64,000 bases of DNA, from contig NZ_CP126260.1 of NCBI RefSeq assembly GCF_003234365.2, positions 496,001 to 560,000 of the forward strand. The letters run 5' to 3'. The notes beneath the pieces were generated by a model, which did not search any database, was not told the origin of the DNA, and was given only the letters and a program-made list of their open reading frames with translations. Within the stretch, counting starts at the first letter, position 1. The number at the start of each line of letters is the position of its first letter. The stretch comes from Curtobacterium sp. MCJR17_020. GTDB lineage: Bacteria; Actinomycetota; Actinomycetes; Actinomycetales; Microbacteriaceae. The translations under genes were made by a program, and so were the position numbers. Positions 44,759-53,368 of this stretch are shown in pieces.

Positions 44759-45750
44759 GCCGCCGCATCGTCACCGTCACGCCGAACCCGAGCCTCGACC
44801 GCACCATCGAGCTCTCCGGCGAACTGCAGCGCGGCGCCGTCCAGCGCGCCACCCGCTCCACCGCGGAGCCCGGCGGCAAGGGCGTCAACGTGTCCCGCGT
44901 CGTGGTCGCGAGCGGTGGGGAAACCATCGCCGTGCTGCCCGGCGACGAGCTCGACCCCGTGCTGCTCGGGCTCGCCACGCGCGGCATCCCCACCGCCGCC
45001 CTGCCGATCGGTGCGCCGCTCCGCTCGAACGTCACCGTGACCGAGCCGACCGGCACCACCACGAAGCTCAACGAGCCCGGTCCCTCGCTCGCGGGTCGGC
45101 TGGACGACCTGGCCGACCTGGTCGCCGACACGGCCGCGGCGACCGCCACCGGACCCGCCGCCCGCTGGGTGGTCTTCGCCGGATCGCTCCCGCCAGGCCT
45201 GCCCGACGACGCGCTCGCCGTGCTCGTGCGTGCCGTCCGTGCGCGCCACGGTGAGGACGTCCGGATCGCGGTCGACTCGTCCGGCGTCCCGTTCACCGCC
45301 CTGCTGCAGTCCGGCGAGCGGATCGACCTGGTCAAGCCGAACGCCGAGGAGCTCGCCGAGGTCGTCGGCGGCGACCCCGACACCTACGAGCAGGACCTCG
45401 ACGCCGCCGTGGCCGCCGCAGAGCGCTTGCGCGACCGGAACGTCGGCTCGGTCCTGCTGACCCTCGGCAGTGCCGGCGCCGTGCTGGTGTCCGACGAGGG
45501 TGCCTTCGCCGCCGCAGCACCGCGGATCGTCGCCCGCTCCACCGTCGGCGCGGGGGACTCCTCGCTCGCGGGCTACCTGCTCGCCGAGGTGGCCGGAGCG
45601 TCGCCCGAGCAGCGCCTCGCCCAGGCCGTCGCGACCGGAGCCGCCGCCGCAGCCCTGCCCGGCAGCGACGTGCCCGCCCTCGACCACACCGACCCGACGG
45701 CGATCTCGGTCCGGGTGCTCACCACGCACCCGGCACCCGAGCCCGCCTGA
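44755..45750 (+). CDS. fruK: 1-phosphofructokinase (PfkB family)
   Basis: A 331-residue PfkB kinase. It begins IVTVTPNPSLDRTIEL with the GGKGVNVSR substrate loop (residues about 37-50) and ends with the catalytic STVGAGDSSLAGY (base Asp in GAGD), plus VKPNAEEL. It phosphorylates fructose 1-phosphate made by the PTS to fructose 1,6-bisphosphate. The gene order deoR-pfkB-PTS supports fruK over tagatose-6-phosphate kinase. ATG at 44755 overlaps the regulator stop. Confidence 0.92.
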   Translation: MSRRIVTVTPNPSLDRTIELSGELQRGAVQRATRSTAEPGGKGVNVSRVVVASGGETIAVLPGDELDPVLLGLATRGIPTAALPIGAPLRSNVTVTEPTGTTTKLNEPGPSLAGRLDDLADLVADTAAATATGPAARWVVFAGSLPPGLPDDALAVLVRAVRARHGEDVRIAVDSSGVPFTALLQSGERIDLVKPNAEELAEVVGGDPDTYEQDLDAAVAAAERLRDRNVGSVLLTLGSAGAVLVSDEGAFAAAAPRIVARSTVGAGDSSLAGYLLAEVAGASPEQRLAQAVATGAAAAALPGSDVPALDHTDPTAISVRVLTTHPAPEPA

Positions 45751-45835
45751 CCCCGCCCCAGCCAGCCAGAACACCCCCACTCCCCGAACACCCGCACGAC
45801 CCGCGCGACCAGCGCCATTGCGAAGGAGCAAGCAC

Positions 45836-47902
45836 ATGTCCGCAGACTCGAGTCCGCGCCTCATCAGCGCCCAGCTCGTCGGCCTCGACGAGGACCTCGG
45901 TGCCACCTCGGCCGACGTCATCCGCGTCCTCGCCGACCGCGTCGCCGCGACCGGCCGCGCCGCCGACGGCCGGGTCCTGGCCGAGGACGCCATCAAGCGC
46001 GAGGCCAGCGTCGGCACCGGCGTGCCCGGCGGCATCGCGATCCCGCACGCCCGTTCGGCGTCGGTGTCCGAGCCGACCCTGGCGTTCGCGCGTCTCGCCC
46101 GGAAGGTGTCGTTCGGCGCCCCGGACGGCGACGCCGACATCGTGTTCATGATCGCCGTGCCCGAGGGAGCCGACAAGGACCACCTGACGGTCCTCTCGAC
46201 CCTGGCCCGTGCGCTCATCCGTGACGACTTCACCGCCGCCCTGCGCGCCGCAGCCACCCCGGACGAGATCGTCCAGCTCGTCGACCGCGAGGTGAGCGGC
46301 GAGGTGTCCGAAGCCGGCGTCGGGACGGCGAGCAGTGCCTCCAGTCCGACTGCCGCACCCGCGCCGGGCCGCAAGGTCTTCGTCGGCGTCACCGCCTGCC
46401 CGACCGGCATCGCGCACACCTACATGGCGGCCGACGCCCTCGTCGCCGCGGCGCAGCGCGCCGGTGCCGAGATGCACGTCGAGACCCAGGGGTCCTCGCA
46501 GGTCGAGCCCCTCGACCCGGCCCTGATCGCCCGCGCCGACGCCGTCGTGTTCGCGGTCGACGTGGACGTCCGCGACCGCGGTCGCTTCGCCGGCAAGCCG
46601 CTCGTCTCCGGCCCCGTCAAGCGCGGCGTCGACGAGCCCGACAAGATGATCGCCGAGGCCATCCGCGCCTCGGACGACCCGAACGCCGCACGCGTGCAGG
46701 GCGGAGCGTCCGCCGAGGGCGAGTCCACCGCCAAGAACGAGCACTTCGGGCAGGCGCTCAAGCGCTGGCTGCTCACCGGCGTCAGCTACATGATCCCGTT
46801 CGTCGCGGGCGGCGGGCTGCTCATCGCGCTCGGCTTCCTGCTCGCCGGGTACGGCATCGCGCTCACCCACGGTGACGACGGCGTCAACAACGCGGTCTTC
46901 GCGCTCCAGCACTACAACCTGGCCGACCTGCCGCCGGAGGGGCTGCGCTACTACCTCGGTGCCGCCGCGTTCCAGATCGGCTCCGTGTCGCTCGGGTTCC
47001 TGGTCGCGGCACTCGCCGGGTACATCGCCTACGCCATGGCCGACCGACCCGGCATCGCGCCCGGCTTCGTCGCCGGTTCCATCGCCGTCTTCATGAACGC
47101 CGGGTTCCTCGGTGGTCTGATCGGTGGCCTCATCGCCGGCGCCGCCGCGTACTGGATCGGGCGCATCCCGACCTGGCGCTGGCTGCGTGGCCTGATGCCC
47201 GTCGTGATCATCCCGCTCTTCGCCTCGATCATCGCTTCCGGCCTCATGCTGCTCGTGCTCGGTGGACCGATCGCCTGGCTGATGACGCAGCTGACCGAGT
47301 TCCTCAACTCGCTGTCCGGCGCCTCGGCGATCCTGCTCGGCATCATCCTCGGCCTGATGATGGCGTTCGACCTCGGCGGCCCGGTCAACAAGGTGGCGTA
47401 CGCGTTCGCCGTCGCGGGCCTCGGTGCCGGGACCGCAACCAACGTCGTGCCGTTCGAGATCATGGCGGCCGTGATGGCTGCCGGCATGGTGCCGCCGCTC
47501 GCCCTGGCCCTCGCCTCGACCCTCCTGTACCGCAAGGGGTTCACGAAGCCCGAGCGCGAGAACGGCAAGGCCGCCTGGCTGCTCGGGGCGTCCTTCATCT
47601 CCGAGGGTGCGATCCCGTTCGCCGCCGCCGACCCGCTGCGCGTCATCCCGGCGTCGATGGTCGGAGCCGCGGTCACGGGTGCGATCTCGATGGCTGCCGG
47701 TGTGACCTCGCGGGCGCCGCACGGTGGGATCTTCGTGTTCTTCGCCATCGGGGACGTCGCGATGTTCATCGTCGCGATCCTGGCCGGCACGATCGTGTCC
47801 GCGCTGGTCCTGGTCGGGCTGAAGAAGTGGGTGCGTCGGGCCCCGGCGGCGGACGCCGCCGTGTCCGAGACGGCCGACGACCGCGTGGCCGTCGCCGTGT
47901 AG
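45836..47902 (+). CDS. fruA: PTS fructose transporter EIIABC
   Basis: A 688-residue fused permease. ATG at 45836 has GAAGGAGC upstream. EIIA (residues 8-155) has phospho-His71 in IAIPHARS; EIIB (about 180-280) has phospho-Cys188 in VTACPTGIAHTYMAA; EIIC (about 300-665) has eight to ten membrane segments with PFVAGGGLLIALGFLL and FDLGGPVNKVAY. It imports fructose with phosphorylation at C1. No HPr gene follows, so ptsH and ptsI must be elsewhere. A hairpin and then repeat copy 2 lie downstream. Confidence 0.95.
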   Translation: MSADSSPRLISAQLVGLDEDLGATSADVIRVLADRVAATGRAADGRVLAEDAIKREASVGTGVPGGIAIPHARSASVSEPTLAFARLARKVSFGAPDGDADIVFMIAVPEGADKDHLTVLSTLARALIRDDFTAALRAAATPDEIVQLVDREVSGEVSEAGVGTASSASSPTAAPAPGRKVFVGVTACPTGIAHTYMAADALVAAAQRAGAEMHVETQGSSQVEPLDPALIARADAVVFAVDVDVRDRGRFAGKPLVSGPVKRGVDEPDKMIAEAIRASDDPNAARVQGGASAEGESTAKNEHFGQALKRWLLTGVSYMIPFVAGGGLLIALGFLLAGYGIALTHGDDGVNNAVFALQHYNLADLPPEGLRYYLGAAAFQIGSVSLGFLVAALAGYIAYAMADRPGIAPGFVAGSIAVFMNAGFLGGLIGGLIAGAAAYWIGRIPTWRWLRGLMPVVIIPLFASIIASGLMLLVLGGPIAWLMTQLTEFLNSLSGASAILLGIILGLMMAFDLGGPVNKVAYAFAVAGLGAGTATNVVPFEIMAAVMAAGMVPPLALALASTLLYRKGFTKPERENGKAAWLLGASFISEGAIPFAAADPLRVIPASMVGAAVTGAISMAAGVTSRAPHGGIFVFFAIGDVAMFIVAILAGTIVSALVLVGLKKWVRRAPAADAAVSETADDRVAVAV

Positions 47903-47918
47903 TCGACGTCACCACCTG

Positions 47919-47965
47919 ACGGACGGGCGCGCCCCGTGGCAGCTGGCACCGGGCCTCCCGTCCGT
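47919..47965 (+). terminator. Hairpin terminator of the fructose operon
   Basis: ACGGACGGG (47919-47927) pairs with CCCGTCCGT (47957-47965) around an interrupted inner stem containing GGGCCTCCC. It starts 17 bases after the stop codon. Confidence 0.68.
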
Positions 47966-47976
47966 GGTCGCGACCA

Positions 47977-48068
47977 CCCCGTGAGGTTCCGAGATCTCGG
48001 AACCTCACGGGCGCACGCGGGCCTCCGTGGAACCTCGGCGGAAGTGAGCGGCGAGTCGTGGAACCTCG
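47977..48068 (-). repeat. Intergenic GAGGTTCC repeat element, copy 2 (inverted)
   Basis: On the minus strand it reads CGAGGTTCCACGAC, then GCCGAGGTTCCACGGAG, then CCGAGATCTCGGAACCTC, matching copy 1 in order and spacing. Its end (47981-48008) is a perfect 28-base palindrome centred on GATC. It lies between the fructose operon and the GH20 gene, whose stop codon is 27 bases away. Confidence 0.82.
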
Positions 48069-48094
48069 ACGCGCCCGCCCGCCTGGGGCGCTCG

Positions 48095-49828
48095 CTACTC
48101 GGCGATGTTGGCCGTGATCGCGTCGATGTAGGCGGCACGGTCCTCACGCGAGTGCGGCCGCCCCGGGACGCCCGGACGCTGCTCCCACGGGAACGGCCCG
48201 GCCTCGTGCCGGTACTCGATCCCCATCGCCTCGAGCCGCGCGGTGTGCTCGGCCAGCCGCCCGCGGAACTCGGCGACGTCGCGCGGACCGGTGACGTCCG
48301 CCGACCAGAGCGCCTCGGCCAGGGCGGCCACCCGCGGGAACAGCTGGTAGTCGAGCTTCCGGGCGGTGTCGACGTGCTCCGTCCACATGTTGCCCTGGCC
48401 GCCGATGACGTGGGCGCGCTCGGACTCGGTCAGGCCGGACGGCACCGGGTCGAACCCGAAGACGTCGTCGACCGTCAGCACGATCGACACCGGGATCGGC
48501 TCGGTCGCCAGGTCGCTCTGGCGGTAGTCGAGGTAGGCCTGGTCGTCGGGCGACGAGATCACGTCGTGCCCGCGTTTCGCCGCCGTCCGGGCGCCGGTCA
48601 GACCGCGCCACGACACGATGGTCGCCGAGGGGTCGAGCGTGCCGCCCTCGAGGATCTCGTCCCAGCCGAACGCCTGCCGCCCGTGCGATGCGACGTGTGC
48701 CGCGAGCTGCCCGATGATCCAGGCCTGCAGCTGCTCTTCGTCCTCGAGCCCGAGTGAACGCATGCGCTCCTGCGTGCGGGGGTCCTCGACCCACTGCACC
48801 TTCGGGCACTCGTCGCCGCCGATGCCGATGTAGCGGGAGGGGAAGAGGGCGATGACCTCGTCGAGGACGTCCTTGAAGAAGTCGACGGTGCTGTCGTCGG
48901 CGTTCAGGACGTCGTCGGCGATGCCCCACTCGGTCCAGACCTCCACCGGCGTCTCGGGGTGCACGCCGAGCGACGGGTAGGCGGCCAACGCAGCACGGAC
49001 GTGCCCGGGCGTCTCGGTCTCGGGGACGACGGTGACGAACCGGTCCGCCGCGTAGGCGACGATCTCGCGGATGTCGTCCTGCGTGTAGTACCCGCCGTGC
49101 GGGCGGCCGTCGAACGCTGCGGGGTGCAGCACGCCGTCGGCGTCGGGGACGTGCGCGCCCACCTGGGACTCGCGGCGCCACGACCCGACTTCGGTCAGGC
49201 GCGGGTACTTCCGGATCTCGATGCGCCAGCCCTGGTCCTCGGTGAGGTGGAAGTGCAGCCGGTTGATCCGGTGCGCCGCGAGCTGGTCGACGACGCGCAT
49301 GACCTCGTGCTTGGTGCGGAAGTGCCGGGCGACGTCGAGCATGACGCCGCGCCAGGCGAAGGCGGGCGCGTCCTCGACGATGGTGGACGGGACTGACCAC
49401 GGCCCGGTGCCGACACGGCCGCTGCGGTACACGTCGGCGGGCAGCAGCTGGAGGAGCGCCTGGACGCCGTAGAACACGCCGGCGGCCGAGCCGCCCGCGA
49501 CGTCCACGCCGTCGGGCGTGACGGTCAGGCGGAAGGACTCGGCGCGCTCGCCCTCGGGCGACGGCGGGCCGGCGGGCAGGGAGGGATCGTCGGTGACGCG
49601 CAGCGAGATGACGCCCGTCCGGACCGACCCGTCGGCGGAGGCTGCCACGTCTTCCGCTGCGTCCCGGACCGGCTGGCCGGTCGACGCCCGGAGCGTCTGC
49701 TGCAGGTACAGTCGGACCGATCCGCTCGCTGCGTCCGCTGCGATGCGGGTCGACGGGGTGATCTCGAAGGCGCCGGTGCCGGGGACGGCGCGGCGCGGTC
49801 GTGGGATGAGCATGTCGGAGTCCACCAT
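48095..49828 (-). CDS. Beta-N-acetylhexosaminidase, glycoside hydrolase family 20
   Basis: A 577-residue enzyme without signal peptide. An N-terminal GH20b domain (residues about 6-150) precedes the TIM barrel, which begins WRGVMLDVARHF, continues LHFHLTEDQGWRIEI and carries the catalytic Asp339-Glu340 pair in GIGGDECPK. It releases terminal GlcNAc or GalNAc from chito-oligosaccharides or glycans (EC 3.2.1.52) inside the cell. Start is ATG at 49828 or GTG at 49825 (GAGGA directly upstream favours the latter). Divergent from a ROK regulator, 30 bases away, which probably controls it. Confidence 0.93.
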   Translation of the reverse strand: MVDSDMLIPRPRRAVPGTGAFEITPSTRIAADAASGSVRLYLQQTLRASTGQPVRDAAEDVAASADGSVRTGVISLRVTDDPSLPAGPPSPEGERAESFRLTVTPDGVDVAGGSAAGVFYGVQALLQLLPADVYRSGRVGTGPWSVPSTIVEDAPAFAWRGVMLDVARHFRTKHEVMRVVDQLAAHRINRLHFHLTEDQGWRIEIRKYPRLTEVGSWRRESQVGAHVPDADGVLHPAAFDGRPHGGYYTQDDIREIVAYAADRFVTVVPETETPGHVRAALAAYPSLGVHPETPVEVWTEWGIADDVLNADDSTVDFFKDVLDEVIALFPSRYIGIGGDECPKVQWVEDPRTQERMRSLGLEDEEQLQAWIIGQLAAHVASHGRQAFGWDEILEGGTLDPSATIVSWRGLTGARTAAKRGHDVISSPDDQAYLDYRQSDLATEPIPVSIVLTVDDVFGFDPVPSGLTESERAHVIGGQGNMWTEHVDTARKLDYQLFPRVAALAEALWSADVTGPRDVAEFRGRLAEHTARLEAMGIEYRHEAGPFPWEQRPGVPGRPHSREDRAAYIDAITANIAE

Positions 49829-49858
49829 TCCTCAATGATCTTTCGTAATGTGGAGGCT
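49829..49858. promoter_or_regulatory. Compact divergent promoter of the GH20 and ROK genes
   Basis: Only 30 bases separate the two starts. The AT-rich core (CAATGATCTTTCGTAATG, 49833-49850) is the only plausible place for promoter and operator elements; both promoters must reach into the coding regions or the mRNAs have very short leaders. No convincing hexamers are visible. Confidence 0.35.
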
Positions 49859-51040
49859 ATGGCCGTGGACGAGACCGTGTCAACGATCCCGAGTGTCGTG
49901 GGGACGACGCCGGGCGTGCTCCGACTCATGAACTCCCGGGCCATCCTCGACGAGCTCCTGCGCGACGACGCATCGCGCACCGTGACCGAGCTGAGCCGCA
50001 CCGTCGGGCTCTCCCGCCCCACGGTCGAGGCGGCGCTCGCAGACCTGGTCGACGAGGGCTGGGTGACCGAGGCCGAGGCGATCGCCACCCCGAACAAGGC
50101 CGGCCGCCGGGCCAAGCGCTTCGCGGCGGACGCCACCGCCGGTTCCGTGCTCGGCGTCGACCTCGGACTGCACGGCATCGTGGGCATCCGCGCCGACCTG
50201 CGCGGGAACACCCTCACCCGGGTCGAGGAGCGCTACGCGGACCTCGCCGACGCGGAGCAGGCCTGGACGAGCGTGCAGGACGTGGTCCGCCGCCTGACGG
50301 CCGACTCGGAGGCGTCCCCGGTCCTCGCCGCCACGTTCGGCGTCCCCGCCGTCGTCGACCGTGCCGGCGAGATCGACTACACGGTCGCCGTGCCGGAGTG
50401 GGTCGAGCGCCGCGTGCCCGGCCGGATCCAGGACCTCTTCCCCGGCATCGCGACGTTCTTCGACAACGACGCGAAGCTCGCCGCCACCGCCGAGGCGATG
50501 TGGGGGCGCTTCCGGGGCGTCCAGGACGGCCTGTACCTGGTGATGGGTCGGCAGATCGGCGCGGCCTACGTCATCGACGGGGCGTTGGCGCGCGGAGCGC
50601 GTGGTGCGGCTGGCGAGATGGGCGGCCTGGCCTCGACCGGGTGGCCCGGTGCGCCGGCCCGCCTGGAGGCCCGGATCGCGTCCGACACGGACCTCGAGTC
50701 GGTCTTCGCCGCGGCCGGGCGCGGGGGCGCAGCGTCGGGTCGCGTCGGCGAGGACGACCCGGACCCGGCGGCGGTCGAGGTCGTCCGCGCCTTCGCGGAC
50801 GACGTGGCACCGGGCGTCGTGCAGCTCGTCACGACGATCGACCCCGAGGTCGTGGTCGTCGGGGGCGAGGTCCTGCCGGCGGCTCCGGTGTTCGCCGAGG
50901 CGCTCGCCGCGGTGGTCACGCCCCAGCTCCGGCACCCCGTCGAGATCGTCCCGTCGACGGTCGGTCGTGACGCCGTCGCCCGCGGTGCCCTCGCGCGGTC
51001 GTTGACGCACGTGCGGACCTCGCGCATGGGACTCGGCTGA
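49859..51040 (+). CDS. ROK-family transcriptional regulator
   Basis: A regulator of about 393 residues. The winged helix lies at residues about 15-75 (ELSRTVGLSRPTVEAALADLVDEGWV). The ROK sugar-kinase-like domain has GVDLGLHGIVGIRADLRG and AAGEMGGLAS, but the canonical CX(G)CGXXGCXE zinc motif is replaced by GWPGAPARLEA, so the zinc site appears lost. Start may be ATG at 49859 or GTG at 49865, the latter better spaced from GGAGG. As a NagC-like protein it probably represses the divergent hexosaminidase gene and responds to an amino sugar (inference). Confidence 0.87.
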   Translation: MAVDETVSTIPSVVGTTPGVLRLMNSRAILDELLRDDASRTVTELSRTVGLSRPTVEAALADLVDEGWVTEAEAIATPNKAGRRAKRFAADATAGSVLGVDLGLHGIVGIRADLRGNTLTRVEERYADLADAEQAWTSVQDVVRRLTADSEASPVLAATFGVPAVVDRAGEIDYTVAVPEWVERRVPGRIQDLFPGIATFFDNDAKLAATAEAMWGRFRGVQDGLYLVMGRQIGAAYVIDGALARGARGAAGEMGGLASTGWPGAPARLEARIASDTDLESVFAAAGRGGAASGRVGEDDPDPAAVEVVRAFADDVAPGVVQLVTTIDPEVVVVGGEVLPAAPVFAEALAAVVTPQLRHPVEIVPSTVGRDAVARGALARSLTHVRTSRMGLG

Positions 51041-51091
51041 CGCCCAGGTACCGCGCCGGGTCCTGACAGGGCGCTCAGGGATGCTGGGGGC

Positions 51092-51850
51092 ATGACGACT
51101 GCCGTGACCGCCCGTGCCATGACCGTCGCCACCGGCGACTCCACCGCTCCCTCGGACCTGGGCGGACTCTCCGGTCTCGTGCTCCAGATCATCGACGCCC
51201 TGGGGGAGTGGGGTGTCGCGCTCATGCTCTTCGTCGAGACAGTGTTCCCGCCGATCCCGTCCGAGCTCATCCTGCCGCTGGCCGGCTTCCTGGCGGGTGC
51301 CGGGCAGATGAACCTCGTGCTCGTCCTCGTGCTGGCGACGCTCGGGTCCTACCTCGGTGCGCTGGTGCTCTACTGGCTCGGCGCGAAGATCGGGTTCGAG
51401 CGCACCACGCGGTGGTTCGGCAAGCTCCCCCTGGTCGACGAGGACGACTTCCGCAAGGCCGCCGCGTGGTTCCACCGGCACGGCAAGAGCGCCGTGTTCT
51501 TCGGCCGCTTCGTCCCCATCGTCCGGAGCCTCATCTCGCTGCCCGCCGGTGCTGACCGCATGCACCTCGGCACGTTCTCGGTGTTCACGATCATCGCGAG
51601 CGGCATCTGGAACAGCGCCCTGGTGCTGCTCGGTGCTGCCTTCGGCTCGCAGTACGACCGCGTCGAGCAGTACACCGAGTGGATCGACCGGGTGCTCTAC
51701 GTCGCGATCGCGGTCGTCGTGGTGACGTTCGTGGTCCGGCGGGTCCGACGGTGGCGGGCAGACCGCCGCGCGGACGGGGGCGGCAACGGCGACGGTGCCG
51801 CGAGCGGGGGCGCACGAGGTCGTCGTCGCGCCGAACCCGCCCGCGACTGA
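51092..51850 (+). CDS. DedA-family membrane protein
   Basis: A 252-residue protein with the DedA/SNARE-associated signature: VETVFPPIPSELILPLAGF, GSYLGALVLYWLGAKIG, FFGRFVPIVRSLISLPAG (residues about 45-170). Four to five membrane or re-entrant helices, and a basic C-terminal tail (RRVRRWRADRR). DedA proteins act as phospholipid or undecaprenyl-phosphate flippases and support envelope integrity; recycling of the C55 carrier would fit an EPS producer (inference). Monocistronic, convergent with the DUF2945 gene 11 bases away. Confidence 0.9.
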   Translation: MTTAVTARAMTVATGDSTAPSDLGGLSGLVLQIIDALGEWGVALMLFVETVFPPIPSELILPLAGFLAGAGQMNLVLVLVLATLGSYLGALVLYWLGAKIGFERTTRWFGKLPLVDEDDFRKAAAWFHRHGKSAVFFGRFVPIVRSLISLPAGADRMHLGTFSVFTIIASGIWNSALVLLGAAFGSQYDRVEQYTEWIDRVLYVAIAVVVVTFVVRRVRRWRADRRADGGGNGDGAASGGARGRRRAEPARD

Positions 51851-51861
51851 GCCGGTCGTCG

Positions 51862-52065
51862 TCAGGCCTTGGTCAGCGCCGACTCCTTGTGCGCGGCCTG
51901 CTTGCCGCTCTTCTCCGACTCGACGATCCAGTACGGATCGTCGTCGGTCGGCTTGAACGTCTGACCGTCGAACTCGAAGTCGCTCGTGCGCTTCCGCACG
52001 AGTTTCCCGGTCGTCTGTCCCTGCGAGGTGTTCCAGTGCACCTCGTCACCCTTCGTCAGTGCCAT
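51862..52065 (-). CDS. DUF2945 (hypervirulence-associated TUDOR-like) small protein
   Basis: A 67-residue protein. ATG at 52065 (MALTKGDEVHWNTSQGQTTGKLV) with AAGGAGGAC upstream. The pattern GDEVHWNTSQGQTTGKV...DDPYWIVESEKSGKQAAHK is the DUF2945 fold, a small SH3/Tudor-like barrel common in actinobacteria and fungi. Molecular role unknown. Confidence 0.88.
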   Translation of the reverse strand: MALTKGDEVHWNTSQGQTTGKLVRKRTSDFEFDGQTFKPTDDDPYWIVESEKSGKQAAHKESALTKA

Positions 52066-52266
52066 CGCTGTCCTCCTTGCGTGATCGCTCACCCTGGTCG
52101 GAGGTCGAACGGTACGCTGATGCATCCGCATGAACACAGGGAAGTACGCCGATCACGATGTCATAACACCCGCCCGAAAGCGGGGTCGGACGCGTACCGT
52201 TTCTCGTGAGCCAACAAGCCGGCAGCAGCCGCGGAACCTGCGGCTCCCGACGGAACGACGGACACC

Positions 52267-53319
52267 ATGACCCTGCTGGACGGCTTGCGGACGGAGACGG
52301 TCCTGTCGGGCCGGTACCGGCTGGTGAAGCTCATCGGCACGGGTGGCATGGGGACCGTCTACGAAGCCCGCGACGAGCACACCTACCGCGCCGTCGCCGT
52401 GAAGCTCTTCGCGACGCCGGACAAGATGACGACGGCCGACCGCGTCCGTCAGGAACGCGAGATCCGGCTCCTCAGCATGCTGTCGCACCCCGGGCTCATC
52501 CCGCTCTACGACGCCGGCACGCACGACTTCCCCGACGGCCCGCACCGGTTCATCGTGATGGAGCTCATCGCCGACACGACGCTGCTGCGCCGACTGTCCG
52601 AGGGGGCCCTGCACAACTACGAAGTGGCCGACCTCGGCGCCCAGCTCGCCGACGCCCTGGCGTACGTGCACTCGCGGGGCATCGTGCACCGGGACGTCAA
52701 GCCCGCCAACATCCTGATCAGCGACGAGGGCTCGTCCGGCTTCGCCCGGACCGTGAAGCTCACCGACTTCGGCGTCGCGCACTTCGTCGACGGCTCCCGC
52801 CTGACGAACGACGGCACGATCATCGGCACGGCGGCGTACCTGAGCCCCGAGCAGGTCGCCGGTGAGCCGATCAGCTTCGCCACCGACGTGTACTCGCTCG
52901 GACTGGTGCTGCTCGAGGCCCTCACCGGCAAGCAGGAGTACTCGGGCACCCTGATCGAGGCGGCACTGGCTCGCCTGCGGCACGACCCCGAGATCCCCGA
53001 CGACGTCGCCTCGGAGTGGCGTGAACTGCTCAGCCGGATGACCGCCCGCGACCCGGAGCGTCGTCCGACCGCGGTCGCGATCGCGAACGCCCTGCGGGGC
53101 GGCTCCACGCAGGTCACCGGCCCGGTGCCGCTCGGACCGGAGCGGGTCAAGCACCAGCGCGACCACCGGATGCACCGTGCGGCCCACCGGCACGCGAAGC
53201 GCGGGACCTTCTCGGCCGTCCGCCGCTGGCGTCGGCGGAACGTGCTCGTCGGCTCGTTCGCGGCGTTCGGCGTGCTGGTCGCGTGCGGCTCCGCCTACGT
53301 CGCGGGCATGCTGCACTGA
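52267..53319 (+). CDS. Serine/threonine protein kinase (PknB type)
   Basis: A 350-residue kinase. The catalytic domain (residues about 17-270) has the Gly loop IGTGGMGTVY, Lys46 (VAVKLF), catalytic Asp143 (HRDVKPANIL), DFG Asp167 (TDFGVAHF) and the APE-like SPEQVAG. A basic juxtamembrane stretch (RMHRAAHRHAKRG) and one membrane helix near the C-terminus (VLVGSFAAFGVLVACGSAYVAG) leave only a few residues outside, so there is no PASTA or other sensor domain. ATG at 52267; no strong ribosome site. The substrate is unknown. Confidence 0.92.
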   Translation: MTLLDGLRTETVLSGRYRLVKLIGTGGMGTVYEARDEHTYRAVAVKLFATPDKMTTADRVRQEREIRLLSMLSHPGLIPLYDAGTHDFPDGPHRFIVMELIADTTLLRRLSEGALHNYEVADLGAQLADALAYVHSRGIVHRDVKPANILISDEGSSGFARTVKLTDFGVAHFVDGSRLTNDGTIIGTAAYLSPEQVAGEPISFATDVYSLGLVLLEALTGKQEYSGTLIEAALARLRHDPEIPDDVASEWRELLSRMTARDPERRPTAVAIANALRGGSTQVTGPVPLGPERVKHQRDHRMHRAAHRHAKRGTFSAVRRWRRRNVLVGSFAAFGVLVACGSAYVAGMLH

Positions 53320-53368
53320 GCTCGCCCGCGCGTCCCGTTCGTCCGTGGTCCCTGGCAGGATGGACAGC

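Noticed and set aside
52221..52250. GGAACCTG near 52230 as a third copy of the GAGGTTCC element
   Set aside because: Only eight bases are similar and the three-module architecture is absent.
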